Assembly: GCA_030633185.1 (NCBI GenBank)
Contig: DAOVTG010000096.1
Coordinates: 1 to 8,743, forward strand
Direction of reading: 5' to 3'
DNA: 8,743 nt
Source of the DNA: Deltaproteobacteria bacterium
GTDB lineage: Bacteria > Desulfobacterota > Anaeroferrophillalia > Anaeroferrophillales > Tharpellaceae
A program made the position numbers and the translations under genes. The first letter of the stretch is position 1; every line of letters starts with the position of its first letter. Below the pieces are notes generated by a model, which did not search any database, was not told where the DNA came from, and saw nothing but the letters and a program-made list of their open reading frames with translations. Shown here piece after piece: positions 1 through 6,028 of this stretch.

Positions 1-2443
1 GACCGGCCATAATATAGAGCAGTATTTCAAGCGGCAGGTCGAAGAGCCGGGCGTAGATTTCGGAGTTTCGATAGACTTTACCCTCTTGGCATAAACGACC
101 AAGTTCGGCCGCGGCCTCAATTCCGCGCCGCCGGAGAGCGATAAAACGCTGTCCGACATCTTCATTAAAACCTAAACGTAAAGCACAATAGTGGGCCTGG
201 CTCGCATTCAAACCATTGATAAAACAGAGAAAGTAGACGCGCCAGACTTCAAGTTTCTCCTCAAGATAGAGATACTCATACCAGGAAACAACCTCTTTAG
301 CTGCCATCAGACGGGCCTGACGAGGCCGCTCTTTGACTTGTTTTTTTAGTTCGGGAAAAATTTCATGCCAGAGTTTGAGCTCACCCATCCGGGCAAAAAT
401 CGGCAGCGGATCGGACTCGGCACAGATCAGTTTCAACTCATGAAGAATGCGGAACCCCGAAAGCCGCCGGACAAAACCAATTTTGATCGCGTTATGAATC
501 AGATGCAGACTCTGACGGCCGATCGAAAAATCAAATTTCTGTTCAAAACGGATGGCCCGAAAGATCCGGGTCGGATCCTCAACAAAACTTAAATTATGCA
601 AAACCCTGATACTGCGCTCTTTGATATCACGCCCCGCGCCAAAATAATCACGCATCTCGCCGTAACTCTTGCGGTTCAAAGAGACGACCAGCGTGTTAAT
701 CGTAAAATCACGCCGGTAGAGATCGACTTTCAGGGAGCTTTTTTCAACTTTCGGCAGTGTTGCGGGAGCGTCATAGTACTCCATCCGGGTACTGGCAATA
801 TCGAGTTTATACCCCTCTCTCGTCAAAATAACCGCCGTTCGGAAGGGCTCATGACAATGGCAGCGGCCAGCGTAACGTTCACTATAGGCGCGGGCCAGGG
901 CAATCCCGTCACCTTCAACCACAATATCGATATCAAGGTTCGGACGCCGCAACATCAGATCGCGCACAACGCCGCCCACAAGAAAAAGATTAACCCCAAG
1001 TTCATCGGCCAATTCGCCCAACTCTCTAAAGATACGAATCAGATCAGCGGGAAAACTCTCGTTCATCAAACCTTTGACATTTTTCCGCCGCAATTTACGC
1101 GGCCCGTCCCGACCCACTTCAAAACTCTCGCCCTGCTCCTCCTGATCATAGATAGCCCGCAGCAGATCTTTACGGGTAATCGCCCCAATAATCGCTTGCT
1201 CTTCATCAACCACCGGCAAAAAGCGCTGATTGCGCCCGACAATTAGGTCTTTGACCTGGTTAAGATCAGCTTGGGGAGAGATCGGCTCATAATCGGTGGT
1301 CATATATTCACTAACATCAAGTTCCTCAAGACCGTGATAGAGAGCCTTTTCCACAACTTGGCGTGAAATGATACCGATAAGCCTTGAACTTCTCTCATCA
1401 ATAACCGGCAGGACATTGATATTATAACGGGTCAAGATTTCAGCCGCTTTGGTCAGCGATGTCGCCGGAGTAATCGTCAAAACCGGTGAAGTCATCAAAT
1501 CGGCGGCAATCAGGGGCGGTATTACCTCTTCTTCAAGGAGTTCGAAAAGGCGTTCCCGACACTGGATCAAAGTCAGCTTCCGGGTCACCGCCGCCGCCGC
1601 ATAGTGATGCCCGCCGCCGCCGAAATGGGCCAGCAAACGCCCCATATCAAGGGCTGAACTCCGACTGCGGCCAATCAGATAGATTTTATCACCAAGGCGC
1701 AAAAGGGCGATCACGACCTCAAGCCGCTCAATGTCTCGTAAACGATGCACGACCATCGCCACATCCGAGATATAGTGATCGCGCCCGGCTTCAACCAAGA
1801 CGACTTTCTGACCGCGCGGATAGATCGTCTGCTGCGAAGATAATAGATCATTGAGCAGAGAGATATGTTCCCGGTCAAAAGGATTATTGATAACCTCGGC
1901 CACGGTTTCGAGATTGCCGCCTTGTTCGAGAAGCCAGGCGGCAGCCATAAAATCACGGCCCGTAGTTCCCTGGAAAGTCAAGGAACCGGTATCCTCATAG
2001 AGACCGATCAGCATCACCGTCGCCTCATCGGCTGAAATGATAAGCCCTTTCTCGCGCAATTTTTCCGTCATCAGGCTAACCACAGCCCCAACTTCGGCAA
2101 CCTCGCTTAAAGACACCCCTTCAAGATCATCGATTGTTGCCGGATGGTGATCATAAACGATAACCTCCACCTCGGGCCGGGCCGCAACCTCGGCAAAAGG
2201 GCCAATCCGACTTTTCTGACAGGTATCAACAACAATCAGGCGCTTAATCTCAGCCAGATCAATATCCTTGAGTCGTTTAAAAGGGTAGACATAACTGTAG
2301 GAATGGAGAAAAAAATCATGCAGGCTGCGCTCCGGACTGCCGGGCAACACCATCACGGCTTGAGGATAGAGATGGTGAGCCGCCAGCATCGCCGCCAAAC
2401 CATCAAAATCGGTATTAATATGAGAGGTAATTACTTCAATCAT
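1..2443 (-). CDS. DHH-CBS-CBS-poly(A) polymerase family tRNA nucleotidyltransferase (C-terminus beyond window)
   Basis: An unbroken minus-strand frame gives 814 codons before the window edge. Domains in order: a DHH phosphoesterase domain (about 1-300) with TDFDG at 11-15, VVDT at 71-74, DHH at 98-100, EDTGS at 150-154 and the DHHA1 motif GGGGHH at 275-280; two CBS domains (about 315-372 and 378-433); then a class II nucleotidyltransferase head with LVGGVVRD at 488-495, the metal-binding DxD pair D504/D506, RRDFT at 577-581 and EDPTR at 622-626, followed by the start of the helical RNA-binding region. Family knowledge: such fusions act as CCA-adding or A-adding enzymes that complete tRNA 3' ends. 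The sequence alone does not tell A-adding from CCA-adding. The CBS pair suggests adenine-nucleotide sensing (inference). A second ATG lies one codon upstream (2446-2444), directly after an in-frame TAA, so the start is 2443 or 2446; no strong ribosome site is seen. It lies downstream of xerD. Confidence 0.93.
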   Translation of the reverse strand, partial: MIEVITSHINTDFDGLAAMLAAHHLYPQAVMVLPGSPERSLHDFFLHSYSYVYPFKRLKDIDLAEIKRLIVVDTCQKSRIGPFAEVAARPEVEVIVYDHHPATIDDLEGVSLSEVAEVGAVVSLMTEKLREKGLIISADEATVMLIGLYEDTGSLTFQGTTGRDFMAAAWLLEQGGNLETVAEVINNPFDREHISLLNDLLSSQQTIYPRGQKVVLVEAGRDHYISDVAMVVHRLRDIERLEVVIALLRLGDKIYLIGRSRSSALDMGRLLAHFGGGGHHYAAAAVTRKLTLIQCRERLFELLEEEVIPPLIAADLMTSPVLTITPATSLTKAAEILTRYNINVLPVIDERSSRLIGIISRQVVEKALYHGLEELDVSEYMTTDYEPISPQADLNQVKDLIVGRNQRFLPVVDEEQAIIGAITRKDLLRAIYDQEEQGESFEVGRDGPRKLRRKNVKGLMNESFPADLIRIFRELGELADELGVNLFLVGGVVRDLMLRRPNLDIDIVVEGDGIALARAYSERYAGRCHCHEPFRTAVILTREGYKLDIASTRMEYYDAPATLPKVEKSSLKVDLYRRDFTINTLVVSLNRKSYGEMRDYFGAGRDIKERSIRVLHNLSFVEDPTRIFRAIRFEQKFDFSIGRQSLHLIHNAIKIGFVRRLSGFRILHELKLICAESDPLPIFARMGELKLWHEIFPELKKQVKERPRQARLMAAKEVVSWYEYLYLEEKLEVWRVYFLCFINGLNASQAHYCALRLGFNEDVGQRFIALRRRGIEAAAELGRLCQEGKVYRNSEIYARLFDLPLEILLYIMAG

Positions 2444-2474
2444 CATTTAGGGCCGCCCGCAAACTGCCAGGGTT

Positions 2475-2521
2475 GGGGTCATTGCTGGTAAAAGGTGCGC
2501 CAGCACCCCAGCTTTGACCCC
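2475..2521. repeat. Nested hairpin between xerD and the polymerase gene
   Basis: The outer arms GGGGTCA (2475-2481) and TGACCCC (2515-2521) pair perfectly. Inside, TT faces TT, then GCTGG (2484-2488) pairs with CCAGC (2508-2512). After a one-sided TAAAA bulge, GGTGC (2494-2498) pairs with GCACC (2503-2507) around the loop GCCA. The result is 17 base pairs in three stacked stems. No T-tract follows on either strand, so it is not a simple intrinsic terminator. It could be a REP-like repeat or an mRNA processing/stabilising structure within the hfq-xerD-polymerase transcript (inference). Confidence 0.75.
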
Positions 2522-2571
2522 GTATATGAGAGCGAAGCAAAGTTCGTCGCTGATAGATATACTTAATAGTG

Positions 2572-3465
2572 CTAATCCCGCTCCCGGGGATGATAACGCC
2601 GGTAAACCTCTTTTAAACGTTCAGCATCAACCTGAGTATAAATCTGGGTAGTGGCCAGATCGGCATGTCCCAAAAGGGTCTGGACAATTCTTAAATCAGC
2701 CCCGCCGGAGAGCAGATGGGTGGCAAAAGAGTGACGCAAAAGATGAGGATAGACCTCCTGCTTAATTCCGGCTTTTAAGGCATAGCGGCGGATCGTCTTC
2801 CAAAAACCCTCGCGACTCAACGATTTTCCCGAACGATTGAGAAAGAGATAGGTGGAACTTTTGCCTTTGAGCAACTGCCGCCGCCCCTTATCGATATAGT
2901 CTCGTAAATTGCTGATAATCGGCAAAGGCAAAGGCACAATCCGCTCTTTGTTGCCCTTGCCAAGCACGGTTATAATGCCGAGATTGAAATTTATCTGCTG
3001 AAGTTCCAGCTTAACCAATTCGCTGACCCGCAAGCCAGCCCCATAGAGAACCTCAAGCATGACCTTGTCACGCTCACCGAGCGTCGTCTCCGGAGCGGGT
3101 GCTGCCAACAGTAATTTCATCTCCGCAACACTTAAAACCTCGGGCAGATTTTTATCAAGCTGGGGCAGGTCAAAACCGGCCAGGGGTTGGCGCTTAATCT
3201 CACCTTTAGCCAGTAGATATCGAAAGAAACTGTTGAGCGCTGAAAAACGCCGACGAATCGTCCGCCGGGCGTAAGCCTGTTTGAGCAGCAGAATATAGTC
3301 GCTAACTTGAGTCTGAGAAAGAGACTCTGGCTCAGGATTGCCTAAAGCTTCGAGAAAGAGACCAAAATGGGCCAGATCAACCCGATAAGCCGCAATCGTC
3401 TGCGCCGAAAGACCACGCTCTAAAAGCAGATGATCGAGAAAATTTTCAACCTGTTCGGCATACAT
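2572..3465 (-). CDS. xerD: Tyrosine recombinase XerD
   Basis: A 297-residue site-specific tyrosine recombinase, close to the 298 residues of E. coli XerD. In XerCD systems it resolves chromosome dimers at dif during division. The N-terminal SAM-like core-binding domain spans about 1-105 and the catalytic domain 110-290. The whole catalytic set is present: R146 (GLRVSEL), K170 (LGKGNKER), H241 and R244 (HLLRHSFATH), H267 (LLGHAD) and the nucleophile Y276 (TQIYTQ). The C-terminus RRYHPRERD resembles XerD (HHPR ending) more than XerC, which is why XerD is preferred. An in-frame TAA lies two codons before this ATG, so no earlier start is possible; its ribosome site is weak. The gene starts 11 bases after the hfq stop, suggesting co-transcription and perhaps translational coupling. 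It is intact and chromosomal in type, not an integron or phage integrase. Confidence 0.93.
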   Translation of the reverse strand: MYAEQVENFLDHLLLERGLSAQTIAAYRVDLAHFGLFLEALGNPEPESLSQTQVSDYILLLKQAYARRTIRRRFSALNSFFRYLLAKGEIKRQPLAGFDLPQLDKNLPEVLSVAEMKLLLAAPAPETTLGERDKVMLEVLYGAGLRVSELVKLELQQINFNLGIITVLGKGNKERIVPLPLPIISNLRDYIDKGRRQLLKGKSSTYLFLNRSGKSLSREGFWKTIRRYALKAGIKQEVYPHLLRHSFATHLLSGGADLRIVQTLLGHADLATTQIYTQVDAERLKEVYRRYHPRERD

Positions 3466-3476
3466 GGTAATTTAAA

Positions 3477-3731
3477 TTATTTTCCACACTTCTCTTCGCC
3501 AAAATCACGCATTGCGGAAGCGTCCTGATCGGTCGGCGAGAGCATGGCGATCGCATGTTTGTAGATCAAGTGGCTGGTAAATTCGTCATTCAAGATCAGG
3601 CAATGACTGTCAAAACTGCTGATCCGCCCTTCCCTGGCCGTGCCGCTGACCAGTTCCACACTGACCCGCCGGCGCTCGCGCCGCAGTCGATTCAAAAATT
3701 GCTCCTGAACATTTGCCTGATGCCTGGTCAT
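3477..3731 (-). CDS. hfq: Hfq-family RNA chaperone, divergent
   Basis: An 84-residue Sm-like protein, expected to form a hexameric ring that pairs small RNAs with mRNAs. The N-terminal helix VQEQFLNRLRRER (8-20) matches the Hfq signature and keeps the RRER rim arginines. Sm1 holds FD at 40-41, and Sm2 holds the diagnostic YKHAI at 57-61. The proximal-face residues corresponding to E. coli Q8, F39, K56 and H57 are kept. Distal-face positions differ: the usual Tyr25 is Glu26, and the I30-K31-L32 stretch is Thr-Ala-Arg. A one-residue insertion precedes LIYKH. The tail after residue 65 is short and charged. The start is fixed by an ideal AGGAGG eight bases upstream. Canonical hfq often neighbours miaA; here it precedes xerD, so this may be a second, specialised copy (inference). 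Confidence 0.85.
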   Translation of the reverse strand: MTRHQANVQEQFLNRLRRERRRVSVELVSGTAREGRISSFDSHCLILNDEFTSHLIYKHAIAMLSPTDQDASAMRDFGEEKCGK

Positions 3732-3739
3732 TTTTTAAG

Positions 3740-3745
3740 CCTCCT
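3740..3745 (-). promoter_or_regulatory. Strong Shine-Dalgarno site of hfq
   Basis: AGGAGG on the minus strand lies eight bases before the hfq ATG. It is a full consensus match and contrasts with the weak sites before xerD and the polymerase gene, suggesting that hfq is the best-translated gene of this cluster. Confidence 0.8.
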
Positions 3746-3750
3746 ATTCT

Positions 3751-3872
3751 TGATGGTCTCGTAAAAAGTTTTTCTGCTGATTTTTAGACACAACATATAG
3801 TGTCGTAATGCAGGATGAGACTCAATATGTTGTGGTCGAAAATTAAGTTTTCGACTTTTTACGAGGGCATCA
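3751..3872. repeat. MITE-like palindromic element between mazF and hfq
   Basis: The ends are 20-bp inverted repeats of TGATGNNCTCGTAAAAAGTY: 3751-3770 on the plus strand and 3853-3872 on the minus strand, differing at the NN pair and the last base. Nested inside are CACAACATAT (3789-3798) with its perfect complement at 3825-3834, and GTCGAAAA (3835-3842) pairing with TTTTCGAC (3848-3855) around TTAAG, followed by five Ts on the plus strand. No reading frame of note lies inside. The right end coincides with the mazF stop codon TGA (3870-3872). The structure fits a small non-autonomous mobile repeat (inference); no target duplication was recognised. Any hfq promoter would lie within it unless hfq is read from mazEF. 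Confidence 0.7.
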
Positions 3873-4217
3873 TTCTTCCGGCCCATATATTGAGGCGTCA
3901 AGAATCGCCAACACCTCATTAAGAATATCCACCGTTGCTGATTCAACAAATTTCACTTTTCGGGTGCGAAAATCAACTGATTTTACCTGTTCAACCATTA
4001 TGTATCCGGTAAGTAAATTATTTTTCGGCAAAGCCACATGAAAGGGAATATTACGATCTCGGTTAGTAATCGGACACACAATCGCCAAACCGGTTACTTG
4101 ATTGAAAAGCCGGTTGCTGATAACTATTGCCGGACGACGTCCCTTTTGCTCGTGACCTGATTGCGGATCAAAAGTTAAAATTACCAGATCACCTTTAGCG
4201 GGGATAAATTCTTTCAA
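3870..4217 (-). CDS. mazF: MazF/PemK-type endoribonuclease toxin
   Basis: A 115-residue member of the MazF/PemK family, whose toxins cleave mRNA at short sequence motifs when not held by MazE. The fold signature is complete: GDLVILTFDPQSGHEQKGRRPAIV across 9-32, with E23 and R28 matching active-site positions of E. coli MazF (E24, R29), CPITN at 48-52 with the catalytic-site threonine T51, and IPFHV at 57-61. Length matches the 111-residue E. coli protein. The start is an uncommon TTG immediately after the mazE TAA, supported by GGGAGG eight bases upstream and by the family N-terminus (GDLV near residue 10). The tight junction implies coupled translation. No inactivating change is seen, so the toxin should be functional. 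Its stop codon is the first three bases of the adjacent palindromic element. Confidence 0.9.
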   Translation of the reverse strand: MKEFIPAKGDLVILTFDPQSGHEQKGRRPAIVISNRLFNQVTGLAIVCPITNRDRNIPFHVALPKNNLLTGYIMVEQVKSVDFRTRKVKFVESATVDILNEVLAILDASIYGPEE

Positions 4218-4466
4218 TTACCAAACCTCCCGACCATCCGGCTTACCCCAATCCTCTTCCTGTGGTAGATAATCATCAGGCATTTTAGCGGCCAAATCCC
4301 GCAACCGGTAACGCCCGCGAATTTTTCGGCTTGGTTTGATGGTTATCTCCCCAGCTTTAGCTACGACCTCAACTTCATCACCAACTGAGACATGTAACTC
4401 TTCAAGAAATATCCTGGGAATTCTTACACCTTGACTATTTCCCCATTTTTGCACTTTTGCCAACAT
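4218..4466 (-). CDS. mazE: MazE-type antitoxin (AbrB-like swapped-hairpin DNA-binding protein)
   Basis: An 82-residue antitoxin. Residues 1-46 form the AbrB/MazE DNA-binding barrel, with the typical KVQKWGNSQGVRIP (4-17) and GDEVEVVAKAGEITIKP (29-45). The acidic, probably flexible tail (63-82, including DWGKPDGREVW) is the usual MazF-binding segment. In this family the antitoxin neutralises MazF and, alone or with it, represses its own promoter. The ATG has AGGGAG nine bases upstream. It is the first gene of the mazEF operon and lies divergent from the MoxR gene across 172 bases; a sigma70-type promoter overlapped by a short palindrome lies in between. Confidence 0.9.
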   Translation of the reverse strand: MLAKVQKWGNSQGVRIPRIFLEELHVSVGDEVEVVAKAGEITIKPSRKIRGRYRLRDLAAKMPDDYLPQEEDWGKPDGREVW

Positions 4467-4517
4467 CAGACTATTCTCCCTAAAACTTACGACAACTCTA
4501 CTGACTTCGTAACTTAA

Positions 4518-4546
4518 GGTATATACATTGTTATAACTTTTGGCAA
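4518..4546 (-). promoter_or_regulatory. Predicted mazEF promoter
   Basis: On the minus strand TTGCCA (4546-4541) and TATACC (4523-4518) are spaced 17 bases apart, a good sigma70-like match, about 50 bases before the mazE start. Prediction by eye only. Confidence 0.55.
4519..4526. promoter_or_regulatory. Possible MazE operator palindrome
   Basis: GTATATAC is a perfect 8-bp palindrome covering most of the predicted -10 box of mazEF. MazE of other bacteria binds AT-rich alternating palindromes at its promoter, so an autorepression site here is plausible (inference). Confidence 0.4.
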
Positions 4547-4576
4547 CTTTTTTTCAGTGACTTCCGTACCGCAAAC

Positions 4577-4604
4577 TGCTAAAAGGCGGCTCTGACTTTT
4601 AGCA
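4577..4604. repeat. 9-bp inverted repeat upstream of the MoxR gene
   Basis: TGCTAAAAG (4577-4585) is the exact complement of CTTTTAGCA (4596-4604), separated by 10 bases, and lies 35 bases before the ATPase start. There is no T-tract on the plus strand, so a terminator is unlikely. It could be a regulator binding site or a 5' leader hairpin. No convincing promoter for the ATPase was found nearby. Confidence 0.45.
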
Positions 4605-4638
4605 TAAAAAATAACTTCAACCTATTAACGAGAAGATT

Positions 4639-5499
4639 ATGAAAGATTTTACCCGCTATACAGGCACCAGTGATTATATTGTTTCCGAAGACCTGCAAAA
4701 TGATGTTAATGTTTCAATCGCACTGGGTCGGCCCCTGCTGATCAAGGGCGAGCCCGGTACCGGCAAAACTCTGCTGGCGCAAAGTGTGGCCGCAGGTCTC
4801 AATCAGGAACTTTTAACCTGGAATATCAAATCAACGACCAAGGCCCAGGACGGCCTCTATCTCTACGACACCGTCCAACGCCTTAACGATTCCCGTTTCG
4901 GCGGCAATGACGTCTCCAATATCGAGAATTACATCAAACTCGGCAAACTTGGTGAAGCTTTTGCCAGGGAAACCCAGGTCGTTGTTTTGATCGATGAAAT
5001 CGACAAAGCCGACATCGAGTTTCCCAATGATCTCCTGGCCGAACTCGACGAGATGAAATTCTATATCCCGGAGACCCAAAAAACAATTACGGCGATCCAG
5101 AGACCAGCCATCATTATAACCAGCAATTCAGAAAAAGAGCTGCCCGACGCTTTTTTACGCCGCTGCGTCTTCCACTACATCGAATTTCCCGATCAGGAAC
5201 TGATGCAGAAGATCATCCGCGTCCACTTTCCCGATCTTGAGAAAAAAATGATCAAAGAGGCGATGGCAGCTTTTTATCAGCTTCGGGAGCTCGATGGCTT
5301 ACGCAAAAAACCCTCAACCAGCGAACTGATCGACTGGCTTAAAGCCCTGCTCGCAGCCGGCCACAACAGCAAAGTCGACCTCCAGAAAGAGCTGCCTTTT
5401 CTGGGGGCCCTCTTAAAAAATGAAAATGATTATGAAATTGCGGCCAAACAGCGTCAAGCTTTTCAACGACGCGGGGCCCTGGCTTCATTTAGAAGATGA
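4639..5499 (+). CDS. MoxR-type AAA+ ATPase (CoxD-like)
   Basis: A 286-residue AAA+ ATPase of the MoxR group. Walker A GEPGTGKT is at 37-44, Walker B VVVLIDEID at 114-122 (D119, E120), a sensor-1 region IIITSNSEKELPD at 158-170 (N163), and arginine-finger candidates R174/R175. The C-terminal helical lid follows, about 185-286. MoxR ATPases work with VWA-domain partners in metal-cofactor insertion, complex assembly or stress responses; CoxD/CoxE in CO dehydrogenase maturation is the closest described pairing. The matching VWA gene lies downstream, but a GxxExxY cassette separates the two. The ribosome site is modest (GAGA a few bases upstream). No CO dehydrogenase or other obvious client is in this window, so the client is unknown. 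Confidence 0.88.
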   Translation: MKDFTRYTGTSDYIVSEDLQNDVNVSIALGRPLLIKGEPGTGKTLLAQSVAAGLNQELLTWNIKSTTKAQDGLYLYDTVQRLNDSRFGGNDVSNIENYIKLGKLGEAFARETQVVVLIDEIDKADIEFPNDLLAELDEMKFYIPETQKTITAIQRPAIIITSNSEKELPDAFLRRCVFHYIEFPDQELMQKIIRVHFPDLEKKMIKEAMAAFYQLRELDGLRKKPSTSELIDWLKALLAAGHNSKVDLQKELPFLGALLKNENDYEIAAKQRQAFQRRGALASFRR

Positions 5500-5517
5500 G
5501 TCTATTCTTGAATGGAC

Positions 5518-5548
5518 TATCCGTGTTATCCGTGTAATCCGTGGTTAA
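5518..5548. repeat. Left inverted repeat of the GxxExxY cassette
   Basis: It is built from three 9-bp units, ATCCGTGTT, ATCCGTGTA and ATCCGTGGT, preceded by T and ending in TTAA. It begins 19 bases after the MoxR stop codon. Confidence 0.8.
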
Positions 5549-5568
5549 AAAATAGTAGGTTCACCAAT

Positions 5569-5937
5569 ATGACATTGCTACACGAGAAATTAAGTGAATC
5601 TATTATTGGCTCATCCATGACAGTATTGAACGAACTAAAACCAGGACTTGACGAAAAACTTTATGAAAGGGCGCTTATCATAGAACTACAGGAGCGAGGT
5701 CATTCTGTACAGCAACAGAAGGCATTCAAGGTTTATTACAAAAAGCACCTAATAGGTAAATTGATTCCCGACCTAATAGTAGATGACTTGATGATTGTTG
5801 ACACCAAGGTGGTTACCTCATTTAACGATAGCCATATTGCACAAATGGTAGGATATTTGACTTTGACTGGTTTAAGGCTTGCCCTTTTGGTTAACTTCAA
5901 ACATTTAAAACTACAATGGAAACGTGTTGTGAAATAA
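5569..5937 (+). CDS. GxxExxY family protein (PD-(D/E)XK nuclease-like)
   Basis: A 122-residue protein of the GxxExxY family, named for a motif seen here as GLDEKLY (G26, E29, Y32). A PD-(D/E)XK-like core follows: PDLIVDD at 67-73, and VDTK at 77-80 where the family usually has VELK, so the acidic residue is Asp. AQMVGYL lies at 91-97, then LLVNF at 106-110. The fold suggests a nuclease-like function, but the biological role is not established. The ATG at 5569 is chosen because the family N-terminus begins about here and AGGT lies eight bases upstream; an ATG at 5512 would put the inverted repeat inside the protein. It is AT-richer than both neighbours and enclosed by inverted repeats, consistent with horizontal acquisition. 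Confidence 0.85.
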   Translation: MTLLHEKLSESIIGSSMTVLNELKPGLDEKLYERALIIELQERGHSVQQQKAFKVYYKKHLIGKLIPDLIVDDLMIVDTKVVTSFNDSHIAQMVGYLTLTGLRLALLVNFKHLKLQWKRVVK

Positions 5938-5942
5938 AAAAA

Positions 5943-5973
5943 TTAACCACGGATAGCACTGATAACACGGATA
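5943..5973. repeat. Right inverted repeat of the GxxExxY cassette
   Basis: It begins TTAACCACGGAT and continues with the 9-bp units AGCACTGAT and AACACGGAT. It is the complement of the left arm with three mismatches and begins five bases after the GxxExxY stop codon. Confidence 0.8.
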
Positions 5974-6028
5974 AAATCCTTTCAATGTTAAACGTGGTTC
6001 ATTTTTTCACCCAACAACTAACTAAATT

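Larger units (their letters stand above)
5518..5973. mobile_element. Inserted cassette: inverted repeats flanking a GxxExxY gene
   Basis: A 456-bp unit bounded by 31-bp inverted repeats (5518-5548 and 5943-5973) that match at 28 of 31 positions. It contains one AT-rich gene on the plus strand. As a sample, 5581-5640 has 20 G/C of 60, against 35 of 60 at 6901-6960 in the VWA gene. It sits between two genes that belong together, which suggests insertion. There is no transposase, so movement would need help in trans. No clear target duplication was found. Confidence 0.6.

Noticed and set aside
365..2491. Several plus-strand open frames (365-592, 596-1246, 1486-1854, 2144-2491) and a short minus frame (1711-1956)
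   Set aside because: All lie antisense to, or in another frame of, the continuous DHH-CBS-nucleotidyltransferase gene, which has clear domain motifs. Their translations show no family signature.
3835..3860. Plus-strand hairpin plus five Ts as a gene terminator
   Set aside because: No plus-strand gene lies upstream of it; it is better treated as part of the palindromic element.
5518..5548. The 9-bp tandem units as a CRISPR array
   Set aside because: The units are contiguous and too short, there are no spacers, and no cas genes are present.
5512..5568. An upstream ATG extending the GxxExxY protein by 19 residues
   Set aside because: It would translate the left inverted repeat (Cys/Pro-rich sequence) and lacks a ribosome site; the family N-terminus begins at the ATG at 5569.
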